DNA from: JAMZMI01 sp049115715
Lineage (GTDB): Bacteria > Bacteroidota > Bacteroidia > Cytophagales > Cyclobacteriaceae
Assembly: GCA_049115715.1 (NCBI GenBank)
Contig: JAGDZQ010000015.1
Span: 164,101-228,100 of the forward strand
Reading direction: 5' to 3'
Length of the DNA stretch: 64,000 nt
Below are positions 1 to 7,875 of the stretch, in pieces. The position numbers and the translations under genes are program-made. The first letter of the stretch is position 1. Every line of letters begins with the position of its first letter. A model generated the notes under the pieces. It saw nothing but the letters and a program-made list of their open reading frames with translations, was not told the DNA's origin and made no database searches.

Positions 1-63
1 CAGACCCACACAAAGAAAGGATTCTTTTTCGATGATCTTATTAAATAGTTCCGATCTGGTCAT
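1..63 (-). CDS. pyrF: Orotidine 5'-phosphate decarboxylase, N-terminal 21 residues (partial)
   Basis: The reading frame starts at an ATG at 61-63 on the minus strand and runs off the left edge of the window. It encodes 21 residues that include SFLCVGL, the first beta strand of the OMP decarboxylase barrel in the form typical of Bacteroidota PyrF. The enzyme makes UMP from OMP in pyrimidine synthesis. Another pyrimidine gene, pyrD, lies about 3.4 kb away on the same strand. A terminator hairpin for lolA sits just upstream, so pyrF should have its own promoter. Only the amino end is visible, so the call rests on one motif. Confidence 0.72.
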   Translation of the reverse strand, partial: MTRSELFNKIIEKESFLCVGL

Positions 64-110
64 TGCTGCTATTTACTCTCAAGTTAATAATAATACGTAT
101 AATCTAGGCA

Positions 111-144
111 AAAAAAGACCTCTCTGATGTGATTTCAGAGAGGT
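111..144 (-). terminator. Rho-independent terminator after lolA
   Basis: A perfect 10-bp stem (118-127 with 135-144, 7-nt loop) is followed on the minus strand by a run of Ts (the A-run at 111-116). It lies 34 bp beyond the lolA stop and separates ftsK-lolA from pyrF. Confidence 0.85.
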
Positions 145-177
145 ACTGAATATGCCTTATAACTACAGAACTGTACT

Positions 178-807
178 TTATCTGAAGTCGATTACTTCCA
201 CTCCTTTATGTTTTTTAGGATTGAAGGTGAATACATTGTCTTTTAGGTCTGGCTTCTCTTCAAAGTTTTTGATGCTGTATACATAAATGTTGCCCGACTT
301 ATCCATAACTGTAAATTGCTTGAGTGCGTCCTGGTCGTCAATTGTCATCTTGATTTTGAAGTAGCTTTTATTTTTATCTTCAGGGTCAAGTTCAATAAAT
401 CTGTCTCCACGGTTATTGGTCTTGATCAGGTTGTATTTGAAACCGTCTTTATACAAGTCGTATATGTTTCCCATGTTGATCTCCTGCTCCTCCGGATCAT
501 AAGTAGTCACTGTGACCTCAGAAACTTCAGCATTATAGCTCCAGACGTCCTTCCCGTCGTTGAAGATTTCCTGGCCGGATACGCTTAAGATGTACTTTCC
601 ACCTTTTACAGTAATGGTACCTTCGAAGGATTCGTTGATCCCTACTTCTTTGTTTTCCAGCTTCTGAGAAAACTCGGCGCTGTAGGCATTGATTTTTTTG
701 TACTTTCCACTCATTGCATTCAGTACTGCAAGGGCATCTTCATCATACTGTGCGAATGCATTGATGCTTAAGAAAAGCGCAAGTAATGTGTATGTTAGAT
801 TCTTCAT
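178..807 (-). CDS. lolA: LolA-like outer-membrane lipoprotein carrier protein
   Basis: The 209-residue protein has a Sec signal peptide (about residues 1-19, ending NAFA before Q20) and then a single LolA/LolB-type fold. The conserved early part (YSAEFSQK near residue 43) and the GKDVWSY segment near residue 85 are typical of LolA. It should carry lipoproteins across the periplasm from the LolCDE exporter to the outer membrane. It lies 25 bp downstream of ftsK on the same strand, an arrangement I know from other Bacteroidota, and is followed by a strong terminator, so the pair is probably one transcript. Confidence 0.88.
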   Translation of the reverse strand: MKNLTYTLLALFLSINAFAQYDEDALAVLNAMSGKYKKINAYSAEFSQKLENKEVGINESFEGTITVKGGKYILSVSGQEIFNDGKDVWSYNAEVSEVTVTTYDPEEQEINMGNIYDLYKDGFKYNLIKTNNRGDRFIELDPEDKNKSYFKIKMTIDDQDALKQFTVMDKSGNIYVYSIKNFEEKPDLKDNVFTFNPKKHKGVEVIDFR

Positions 808-832
808 TTTTTATGATTTTAATAACTAGTTG

Positions 833-3406
833 CTATAGGCTAGACAATAACTGTTCCAAAGCGTACTCATCTTGAATTAAAACTTCTCGTGCTTTACTTC
901 CTTCAAACGACCCCACGATTCCTGCAGCCTCCAATTGATCGATAAGTCGACCTGCACGATTGTATCCCAATTTCATTTTTCTCTGAATAAGAGATGTACT
1001 TCCCTGCTGATGCATGACGATCAATCTGGCTGCATCGTCGAACAAAGCGTCTCGCTCAGAAAGGTCGATTTCACCTACTCCGCTACTTTCTTCACCTACA
1101 AACTCCGGAAGCTCGTATGCAGAGTCATAACCACGCTGGTCTCCAATGAACTCACATATCCTGTCCACTTCTGGTGTATCTACAAATGCACATTGTAACC
1201 TGATTATATCAGAACCCATAGATAGAAGCATATCTCCCTGACCAATGAGCTGATCAGCTCCACCGGCATCCAAAATGGTTCTTGAATCTATTTTGGAAGT
1301 TACTCTAAATGATAATCTAGCTGGGAAATTAGCTTTGATAATACCGGTGATGACATTTACTGAAGGTCTTTGAGTAGCGACTATGAGGTGAATACCAATG
1401 GCTCTTGCAAGTTGTGCAAGTCTTGCAATTGGCATTTCCACTTCTTTACCTGCTGTCATCATCAAATCTGCTAATTCATCGATTACCAGTACGATGTACG
1501 GAAGGTACTTGTGTCCTTTTTCAGGATTCAACCTTCTGTCAGTAAACTTCTTGTTGTATTCTTTGAGGTTTCTACACCCAGCGTCTTTAAGCAAGTCGTA
1601 TCGTTGATCCATTTCGATACAAAGCGAGTTGAGTGTATTTACAACTTTGGCCGTATCCGTAATAATCGCCTCGTCGCTATCTGGTAGTTTGGCTAGAAAA
1701 TGTCTTTCTAGTTTATTGAAAAGCGTTAGTTCCACTTTCTTAGGATCTACCATGACAAACTTCAACTGTGAAGGGTGCTTTTTATAGATCAAAGAAGTGA
1801 TAATCATATTGAGTCCAACTGACTTTCCTTGTCCGGTAGCTCCAGCCATCAACAAGTGAGGCATTTTAGCGAGATCGGTAACAAACACATCATTAGATAT
1901 GGTCTTACCTAAAACTACAGGCAATTCCATGTTTGCCTTGCTGAACTTCTCAGTAGTAATGACGGACTTAACGTCCACCATCTCCTTGTGCTTATTCGGC
2001 ACTTCTATACCTATCGTGCCTCTTCCCGGAATAGGGGCAATGATCCTAATGCCTAAAGCAGCTAAGCTTAATGCAATGTCATCCTCAAGATTTTTGATCT
2101 TAGAAATCTTAACGCCGGCTTCTGGTACTATTTCGTAGAGGGTGACAGTCGGGCCGATGGTGGCTTTGATGCTGGCGATTCCAATTTTAAAATTAATCAG
2201 TGTTTCTACAATCTTATCCTTGTTTTGCTCTAGCTCATCTTTAGATACTTGAACGTCTTTGGGCGGATAATTTATGAGGAGCTCAGGGGTAGGATATTGG
2301 TATTTAGGAAGATCCAGCGTAGGATCATAGTTTTCCATGTGATCAACCCTTACCTCTGTGTCTTTCGGTTTTACGAAACCAACTGGAAGGTCTTCCTCTT
2401 CCTCTTCTTCCTCGTCAGATTCTGCAAGTTGGCTGATTCCGGGTATTTCGATTGAAAATGCAGGCTCTTCTTTAGGTACGTTTCTCTTGGGTTTGGGCTT
2501 ATCTTCTACTTCCCAGGACTGAGATTGAACTTCTTCTATCTCATCACCTTCAACCTCCTCTTCTTCAACTTCTTTTTTGACTTGATTAATTATAAAGTCC
2601 AGCGATTTATCTTTTTCTTCTTCATTAAGATCCTCGAACTCGAGTTCTACAGAATCTTCATCTTTATTCAGGTCATCGTTAATCTCACCTTCATCACTTT
2701 CAATATTTTCTTCCCTGTCATACTCTTCATCCTCATCGAAGGGTGAGTCTTCTGCATCACTACCTTTAAACCTGCTCCTGAAGTCTTGAATTACTCCCTC
2801 TATAAGGGCGATTCGGGTAATGTTGAAGAAGTACATGTTGAATACCAAAAACAGGAAAACAAGAAATAGGACGGATCCCCATCCCATTAGACTTTCCAGT
2901 AGAATTGACATTTCAAATCCTACACCTCCACTGAGGAATCCCCATTCGGAGATTTCATCGGAACTGATTAGGAAGTATCCTAGGAACATGCTTACCCACA
3001 ATAGATAGAATGTTGTGAATGCAAATGCCTTTGCAATAGAGAGGGTTCGTTTTCTCCATACGATCCTGTGCCCAATCAGGAACAGGAAGGGAGGGATTAG
3101 TAATGATGCGATACCAAACCACAGAAAAATAAAATAATGAGCTGTAATGGCTCCAATGAGTCCAAACCAATTTTGAACTTCAACACCTGATTCTTTGATG
3201 TCGGTTTGAGTGAATGCCTCAACTACGCTTTGATCAGCCTTGCCCGTGTTTAAATAGGAGACAAATGAGATTGCAAGAAATGCTGCGCTGAGTAACATGA
3301 AAAGCCCAATTGCCAAATGAAACTTTCGGTCATTTAAGAAGTCGACTTTAAATTTCACCGATCCCGAGTTACCAGACTTATCGCTCTTATAAGTGTTTTG
3401 TGCCAT
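833..3406 (-). CDS. ftsK: DNA translocase FtsK
   Basis: The 857-residue protein has four or five membrane segments within residues 30-200. A very acidic linker follows (about 215-360, runs of E and D). Next come the FtsK alpha/beta motor and a C-terminal gamma winged-helix domain (about 790-857) that would read KOPS-like sites. The Walker A motif GATGQGKS is clear, and VLVIDELADL gives Walker B. FtsK pumps chromosome DNA through the closing septum and activates XerCD at dif; a XerD-family gene lies 2 kb away. The acidic linker replaces the long Pro/Gln linker of enterobacteria and explains the ordinary length. Confidence 0.96.
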   Translation of the reverse strand: MAQNTYKSDKSGNSGSVKFKVDFLNDRKFHLAIGLFMLLSAAFLAISFVSYLNTGKADQSVVEAFTQTDIKESGVEVQNWFGLIGAITAHYFIFLWFGIASLLIPPFLFLIGHRIVWRKRTLSIAKAFAFTTFYLLWVSMFLGYFLISSDEISEWGFLSGGVGFEMSILLESLMGWGSVLFLVFLFLVFNMYFFNITRIALIEGVIQDFRSRFKGSDAEDSPFDEDEEYDREENIESDEGEINDDLNKDEDSVELEFEDLNEEEKDKSLDFIINQVKKEVEEEEVEGDEIEEVQSQSWEVEDKPKPKRNVPKEEPAFSIEIPGISQLAESDEEEEEEEDLPVGFVKPKDTEVRVDHMENYDPTLDLPKYQYPTPELLINYPPKDVQVSKDELEQNKDKIVETLINFKIGIASIKATIGPTVTLYEIVPEAGVKISKIKNLEDDIALSLAALGIRIIAPIPGRGTIGIEVPNKHKEMVDVKSVITTEKFSKANMELPVVLGKTISNDVFVTDLAKMPHLLMAGATGQGKSVGLNMIITSLIYKKHPSQLKFVMVDPKKVELTLFNKLERHFLAKLPDSDEAIITDTAKVVNTLNSLCIEMDQRYDLLKDAGCRNLKEYNKKFTDRRLNPEKGHKYLPYIVLVIDELADLMMTAGKEVEMPIARLAQLARAIGIHLIVATQRPSVNVITGIIKANFPARLSFRVTSKIDSRTILDAGGADQLIGQGDMLLSMGSDIIRLQCAFVDTPEVDRICEFIGDQRGYDSAYELPEFVGEESSGVGEIDLSERDALFDDAARLIVMHQQGSTSLIQRKMKLGYNRAGRLIDQLEAAGIVGSFEGSKAREVLIQDEYALEQLLSSL

Positions 3407-3439
3407 GCGCAGTTATATCAACAAAAGTAATAAGAGTTT

Positions 3440-4477
3440 TTAGGCTATGCCAAGGTCAGCTACTATTGCTTTATTTATGTCCTTAATCAGGTCTGGCCCT
3501 TTATAAACCAAACCGGAATAGATCTGAACTAAATTGGCTCCTGCTTTCATCTTGTCCACAGCGTCTTTTCCTGATAGGATACCCCCAACACCTATAATAG
3601 GTATTTTCTGATTTCTGTCTCTGATGTACTTGATCACTTCATTTGATCTATCTAAAACGGGTGCTCCGCTCAATCCTCCATTTCCAATTTTTTCCAGAGT
3701 GCTTTCACTTTCTTTTAATCCACTTCTGTCTATGGTAGTGTTGGTGGCAATGATGCCATCCAGGTTGATGCTTCTTGCAATATCAAGAATATCATCTAGC
3801 TGTCCATCCGTGAGGTCTGGAGCTATTTTTAATAAGATTGGTTTAGGCTCTTTTTTCTTGTTGTTTTCTGTCTGAAGTGTTTTAAGTAGGTTTTCTAAAG
3901 GCTCTTTTTCTTGCAGCTTGCGAAGGTCAGGGGTGTTGGGAGAGCTTACATTAACAACAAAGTAATCGACAACTGGGAATAGTTTTTCGTAGCATTTGAG
4001 GTAATCACTTTCTGCTTCCTCATTGGGGGTTACTTTGTTTTTGCCGATGTTTCCTCCAACGATGATTCCTTTGGGTCTGGTTTGTAGGTTTTCAAAGGCG
4101 GCTTCCATGCCGTCGTTGTTGAAACCCATTCTGTTGATGAGGGCATTGTCTTCTGTCAACCTAAAAAGTCTTGGTTGAGGGTTTCCGGATTGGGCTAGCG
4201 GTGTTACGGTTCCTACTTCAATGAATCCGAAACCCATGGCCGAGAATTCGTGAATGAACTGTGCGTTTTTGTCAAACCCGGCTGCCAGACCGACTGGGTT
4301 TCTGAATTTGAGCCCGAAAAGCTCTCTTTCAATTTTTGGGTCTTGATAGTTATAGATGCTTGAAAAAAGGGATTTGAAGAAAGGGATTTTGAAAAGAACT
4401 CTCAGTGACTTGGTAGTGAAATGGTGTGCTTTTTCAGCTGAAAGGAGAAATAGGAAGTTTTTGAGGAGTTGGTACAT
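3440..4477 (-). CDS. pyrD: Dihydroorotate dehydrogenase (quinone), class 2
   Basis: The 345-residue FMN enzyme oxidises dihydroorotate to orotate and passes electrons to membrane quinone. The N-terminal amphipathic helix (about residues 1-40) is the class 2 membrane and quinone-binding extension. The motif NPVGLAAGFDKN opens the barrel, and NVSSPNTPDLR contains the serine that acts as base in class 2 enzymes (class 1 uses cysteine). The FMN phosphate loop is IGVGGI near residue 294. It lies 33 bp upstream of ftsK on the same strand, so the two may be co-transcribed. Length matches the family. Confidence 0.96.
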   Translation of the reverse strand: MYQLLKNFLFLLSAEKAHHFTTKSLRVLFKIPFFKSLFSSIYNYQDPKIERELFGLKFRNPVGLAAGFDKNAQFIHEFSAMGFGFIEVGTVTPLAQSGNPQPRLFRLTEDNALINRMGFNNDGMEAAFENLQTRPKGIIVGGNIGKNKVTPNEEAESDYLKCYEKLFPVVDYFVVNVSSPNTPDLRKLQEKEPLENLLKTLQTENNKKKEPKPILLKIAPDLTDGQLDDILDIARSINLDGIIATNTTIDRSGLKESESTLEKIGNGGLSGAPVLDRSNEVIKYIRDRNQKIPIIGVGGILSGKDAVDKMKAGANLVQIYSGLVYKGPDLIKDINKAIVADLGIA

Positions 4478-4542
4478 TAAAAAGTTAGATGTTGTCTTAG
4501 GTGCTAAATTAGTAGTTGATGAAGTCAGTTTTATCAGACGGA

Positions 4543-4893
4543 TTATCTGTCTGAATTAATTTTGTTCAGAAGGTCTGTTATTTCTAGTTTGAGTACAGGA
4601 AGATCTCTGGTTGCGGTTGTCCAAACGATTTCATCCGAAATAGAATCATATCCGTGAATAATTCTGTTTCTGAAATCCACAATTTTTCTTGCTTGAGAAA
4701 TTTTAATATCAGGGTCTAAGGAAAGAATTCTATTGATTGCTTCTCCGATTATTTCGAGGTTTCTTTCAATCGCTCTTTTCGCGGTTCTATTATTTTTATA
4801 GAGGAAGAAGTCTTTTGTCTCAGGAAGATCCATTTCTATTTCTTCTATCGAGTTAAGAACGTCAAGAAGCCAGACGTTGACTCTATTATTCAT
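4543..4893 (-). CDS. hepT: HepT-like ribonuclease toxin (DUF86)
   Basis: This 116-residue all-helical protein carries the HEPN/HepT active-site motif R-x4-H-x-Y as R75, H80 and Y82 (RNRIIHGY). In type VII toxin-antitoxin systems HepT is an RNase, and its partner MntA inactivates it by adding AMP groups to a tyrosine near this motif. Its start overlaps the end of mntA by 8 bp, so the two are translationally coupled, with antitoxin first. The active site looks intact. No phage or IS genes flank the pair, which sits between pyrD and xerD. Confidence 0.88.
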   Translation of the reverse strand: MNNRVNVWLLDVLNSIEEIEMDLPETKDFFLYKNNRTAKRAIERNLEIIGEAINRILSLDPDIKISQARKIVDFRNRIIHGYDSISDEIVWTTATRDLPVLKLEITDLLNKINSDR

Positions 4894-5185
4894 AGAGAGC
4901 GATCTTAGTATTATTTATCTCTTCGATTAAAAATTTGTTTGATAGTGCTCTGGCCTCCAAAAGGTCAATTTTTCTTTTAAAGAGCTTTTGAAGAGCTTCT
5001 TTGAGTGACTGATATTTGTCAGTATACTCGTAGGGGTCGGAAATATTGATATCAACAATAAGGTCAATGTCACTGTCGTCGGAAGAGTTGTTTTTTGCTT
5101 CGCTACCAAATATGTAAAGAGATTTGACTTTGTTTTCTAAACAGAGTTTTCTAACGCTTTCTAATTTATTGGCAACCAATAACAT
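4886..5185 (-). CDS. mntA: MntA-like nucleotidyltransferase antitoxin
   Basis: This 99-residue minimal nucleotidyltransferase has the family motif GS-x10-D-x-D (G27, S28, D39, D41), which binds metal and ATP. A third acidic residue is probably D74 in RKIDLLE. It is the expected AMPylating antitoxin of the HepT toxin encoded immediately downstream. The ATG at 5183-5185 is the only sensible start, since no other in-frame Met lies before the catalytic motif. An alternative would be a stand-alone nucleotidyltransferase, but the overlap with hepT makes the toxin-antitoxin reading much likelier. Confidence 0.88.
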   Translation of the reverse strand: MLLVANKLESVRKLCLENKVKSLYIFGSEAKNNSSDDSDIDLIVDINISDPYEYTDKYQSLKEALQKLFKRKIDLLEARALSNKFLIEEINNTKIALYE

Positions 5186-5277
5186 GGCTCAAAATTAATG
5201 ATAAAAGTGTTTAAATGAAGTTCATTGTAAAATTTCACGCAAACAATTATAAGTAATCGGAATAGCGTAAATGAAAC

Positions 5278-5360
5278 TAGCGAAGGACTACTTGCACCAG
5301 GGATAGAGGCGGTACCCCGCAGCGCAGCGAGGAGTATAGCCGATAGCCCGCTCGGGTGCC
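5278..5360. other. GC-rich structured element (candidate ncRNA or dispersed repeat)
   Basis: This is an 80-base island of clearly higher GC content than its surroundings, lying between mntA and the xerD stop codon. Outer arms GCACC (5294-5298) and GGTGC (5355-5359) can pair. Inside are GCGG/CCGC, the repeated CGCAGCG/CGCTGCG-type arms and CCCGCTCGGG. No reading frame in it looks like protein. It could be a structured RNA, a REP-like dispersed repeat or a 3'-UTR element of xerD. From memory I associate similar sequence with intergenic repeats in Bacteroidota, but I cannot confirm this. Confidence 0.5.
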
Positions 5361-5370
5361 ATTAAAATTA

Positions 5371-6270
5371 TTAACTCCTTGGATGATAGTCTAAAATGAC
5401 TTGCTTCAAATAGTCGCGATCGAGATGGGTGTAGATCTCCGTAGTGGTGATGGACTCATGGCCGAGCATCTCTTGAACGGCTCGTAAATCTGCTCCTCCT
5501 TCGATCAGGTGGGTCGCAAAGGAATGTCGAAAAGTATGGGGGCTGATGTTTTTCTTAAGGTCGACTGATGCGGCCAAGTCTTTGATGATCATAAAGATCA
5601 TCACTCTGCTGAGTTTGGCTCCTCGCTTATTAAGGAAAATGAAGTCTTCGTTTCCGGGCTTGATTTTGATATGGGTTCGTACTTCGGTTCTGTAAATTTT
5701 GATTTGCTTAAGTGCTTCGCCTCCTATGGGTACGAGTCTTTCTTTGCTTCCTTTTCCGATTACGCGAATGAACCCGATATCGTCGTAGATGTTGCTGATT
5801 TTTAAATCGATCAGTTCGGAAACACGAAGGCCAGAGCTATAGAGTGTTTCGAGCATGGCGCGATTTCGGGTTCCCTGAGGTGTGCTGTGATCGATTGCGG
5901 CGAAAAGAGCTTCGATCTCATGAAACTCCAGCGTGTCGGGCAATTTTCTCCCAAGTTTAGGTGCTTCTAGTAGTTCTGATGGGTCTGTGCTGCTGATTTG
6001 TTCATAAAGAAGGAATTTGAAGAAGGCTTTAAGTCCTGAAATTATTCTGGCTTGGGAGTGCTGAGAGAGGCCTAGCTCGTTGATGAACTCGATAAAATCT
6101 ACTAAATCTTGCTGAGTGACCTTTATGGGAGTGCGCTCTATGGCCTTGATTTCGAAAAACTGCTTTAATTTCGTAATGTCACGTAGGTAGGCTTGAATGC
6201 TATTGTCTGCTAGGGATCTTTCTAGCTTAAGGTAACTTTTGAACTGCTTGATGTGAATATCCCAACTCAT
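5371..6270 (-). CDS. xerD: Tyrosine recombinase XerD/XerC family
   Basis: The 299-residue enzyme has an N-terminal SAM-like core-binding domain (residues 5-90) and a C-terminal catalytic domain. The catalytic set is visible: Arg in GLRVSEL, Lys in GKGSKERLVP, the H-x-x-R motif HTFRHSFATHL, His in LGHESITTT, and the nucleophilic Tyr in EIYTH. Length and architecture fit a chromosome-dimer-resolving XerD acting at dif with FtsK, which is encoded 2 kb away. It is not a phage-type integrase: there is no extra arm-binding domain and no adjacent attachment site. It stands alone on the minus strand, divergent from aroQ. Confidence 0.92.
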   Translation of the reverse strand: MSWDIHIKQFKSYLKLERSLADNSIQAYLRDITKLKQFFEIKAIERTPIKVTQQDLVDFIEFINELGLSQHSQARIISGLKAFFKFLLYEQISSTDPSELLEAPKLGRKLPDTLEFHEIEALFAAIDHSTPQGTRNRAMLETLYSSGLRVSELIDLKISNIYDDIGFIRVIGKGSKERLVPIGGEALKQIKIYRTEVRTHIKIKPGNEDFIFLNKRGAKLSRVMIFMIIKDLAASVDLKKNISPHTFRHSFATHLIEGGADLRAVQEMLGHESITTTEIYTHLDRDYLKQVILDYHPRS

Positions 6271-6361
6271 TGGATGCTAATTTAGTGTTTCGAATTGGTA
6301 TATAAGAATTAAAGAAAGGTACAGGTAGTGCTTACTTTCCGATGCTCCTAAACATACGAAA

Positions 6362-6781
6362 ATGAATATCATCATCATTAATGGCCCGAATTTGAATCTG
6401 CTTGGTAAGCGGGAGGTAGATATTTACGGATCACAGACGTTTGAAGATTACTACGCGGTGCTTAAGGAGAAGCTCTCGGGTGTCTCGCTGGAGTATTTTC
6501 AGTCGAATAGTGAAGGGGATTTGATCGATAAGATTCATGAGGTTGGATTTTCCTACGATGGTATTGTAGTGAATCTGGCTGGATATACACATACTTCGGT
6601 TGCACTGGCAGATGCAATTGCGGCTGTCAATACACCAGTTATTGAGGTTCATATTTCTAATATTCATTCACGGGAACAGTTCAGGCACCACACTTATACG
6701 GGAGCGAAAAGTGTTGGGATTATTTCAGGTTTAGGGTTGAAGGGATACGAGTTTGCTGTTAGGTATTTTCTGGAGAAATGA
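6362..6781 (+). CDS. aroQ: 3-dehydroquinate dehydratase, type II
   Basis: The 139-residue protein belongs to the small dodecameric type II dehydroquinases of the shikimate pathway. It shows GPNLNLLGKRE, the catalytic-loop tyrosine in DIYG, NLAGYTHTSVALADA, and the catalytic His and Arg region VHISNIHSREQFRHH. The gene starts at ATG 6362, divergent from xerD, with about 90 bp between the starts. Its stop codon overlaps the next gene's start (ATGA at 6778), so it is coupled to the class V aminotransferase. Confidence 0.96.
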   Translation: MNIIIINGPNLNLLGKREVDIYGSQTFEDYYAVLKEKLSGVSLEYFQSNSEGDLIDKIHEVGFSYDGIVVNLAGYTHTSVALADAIAAVNTPVIEVHISNIHSREQFRHHTYTGAKSVGIISGLGLKGYEFAVRYFLEK

Positions 6782-7830
6782 ACGTAGCGAATTTTTATCC
6801 GGGTCCGTCAAGGGTTTATTCTAGCGTTACAGAATACATGTATGAGGCTAAAATGAATGGAATGATGTCTGCCAATCATCGAAGTGACCAGTTCATGGAA
6901 ATGATGTCGGAGACAAAATCTATTCTGAAAGAAAAGCTACTTATACCTGATCATTATGAAATAGCATTCACGTCTTCTGCTACGGAGAACTGGGAAATCA
7001 TTTCACAATCTTTGGTGCGAAAGGGGAGTTTCCATTTTTACAATGGGGCTTTTGGTGAAAAGTGGTTTGGCTATGCAGACAAAATTGGGAAGGCGAGCAA
7101 AGCTGAGTTCGATATCAATGAGTCATTGCCAGTGACTGAATTGCCAGATGATTGTGACGTGATTTGTGTGACTCAAAATGAGACTTCTACTGGCACTCAG
7201 GTTTCCAATGAGAGTCTCAAAAAGCTAAAGCTGATAAACGCTGATAAACTGATCGCCGTTGATGTGACGTCTTCCATAGGTGGGATTAAATTGGATTTTG
7301 AAAACGCTGACTACTGGTATGCTTCGGTGCAAAAGTGTCTAGGGCTTCCGGCTGGCCTTGGGCTTATAATTCTATCTCCAAAGGCTATGGAAAGGGCCTT
7401 TGAAATCGACGAAAGAAATCACTATAATAGTCTGGTAAGTATTATTGAAAATACCAGGAAAAACCAGACTCAATATACTCCAAATGTATTGGGTATTTTT
7501 CTACTAAATAGAACTCAGGGGGCTTCTAAGGGCATTGAATTTGTTGAAACCAGGGGACAAAAAAAACTTGCTGGATATGAAGCTTTTTTTGAGGGTCTGA
7601 GCGGGTTTGAGTATTTGATTCATAATGAGGAAGTTCGATCTAAAACTGTGCTGACGCTTAAGCACGATAATCCTCAGAGGCTAAGGGAAGAAGCTAACAA
7701 TCGTAGAATAATCCTTGGAGCTGGGTACGGCAAATGGAAGTCAGGGACTTTTCGTATTGCAAATTTCCCAGCTGTCAAAACCAAGGAGATCAATAAGCTC
7801 TTTGATTTTTTGACTGAGAAGTATACTTAA
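6778..7830 (+). CDS. Class V aminotransferase, SerC/alanine-glyoxylate type
   Basis: The 350-residue PLP enzyme opens with NFYPGPS, the hallmark of SerC-like class V aminotransferases. It has the Schiff-base lysine at K186 in ASVQKCLGLP and an aspartate ligand in VDVTSSIGG (D162). It is translationally coupled to aroQ by an ATGA overlap. SerC would transaminate phosphohydroxypyruvate; the AGT-type alternative is alanine-glyoxylate or serine-pyruvate transamination. The sequence does not let me choose, and the neighbour aroQ does not help. A structural aminotransferase role is certain; the exact substrate is not. Confidence 0.82.
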   Translation: MNVANFYPGPSRVYSSVTEYMYEAKMNGMMSANHRSDQFMEMMSETKSILKEKLLIPDHYEIAFTSSATENWEIISQSLVRKGSFHFYNGAFGEKWFGYADKIGKASKAEFDINESLPVTELPDDCDVICVTQNETSTGTQVSNESLKKLKLINADKLIAVDVTSSIGGIKLDFENADYWYASVQKCLGLPAGLGLIILSPKAMERAFEIDERNHYNSLVSIIENTRKNQTQYTPNVLGIFLLNRTQGASKGIEFVETRGQKKLAGYEAFFEGLSGFEYLIHNEEVRSKTVLTLKHDNPQRLREEANNRRIILGAGYGKWKSGTFRIANFPAVKTKEINKLFDFLTEKYT

Positions 7831-7875
7831 AAGTGATGTGCGGGTTCCTCTTTAAGACTTTGGTAATGCCAAATG

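Noticed and set aside
5278..5370. Integron-type recombination site beside xerD
   Set aside because: The recombinase has the XerC/D form without the integron integrase patch, and there are no cassettes or repeated sites.
5371..6270. Phage or genomic-island integrase
   Set aside because: Length, motifs and neighbours fit a housekeeping Xer recombinase; no phage genes or direct repeats are near.
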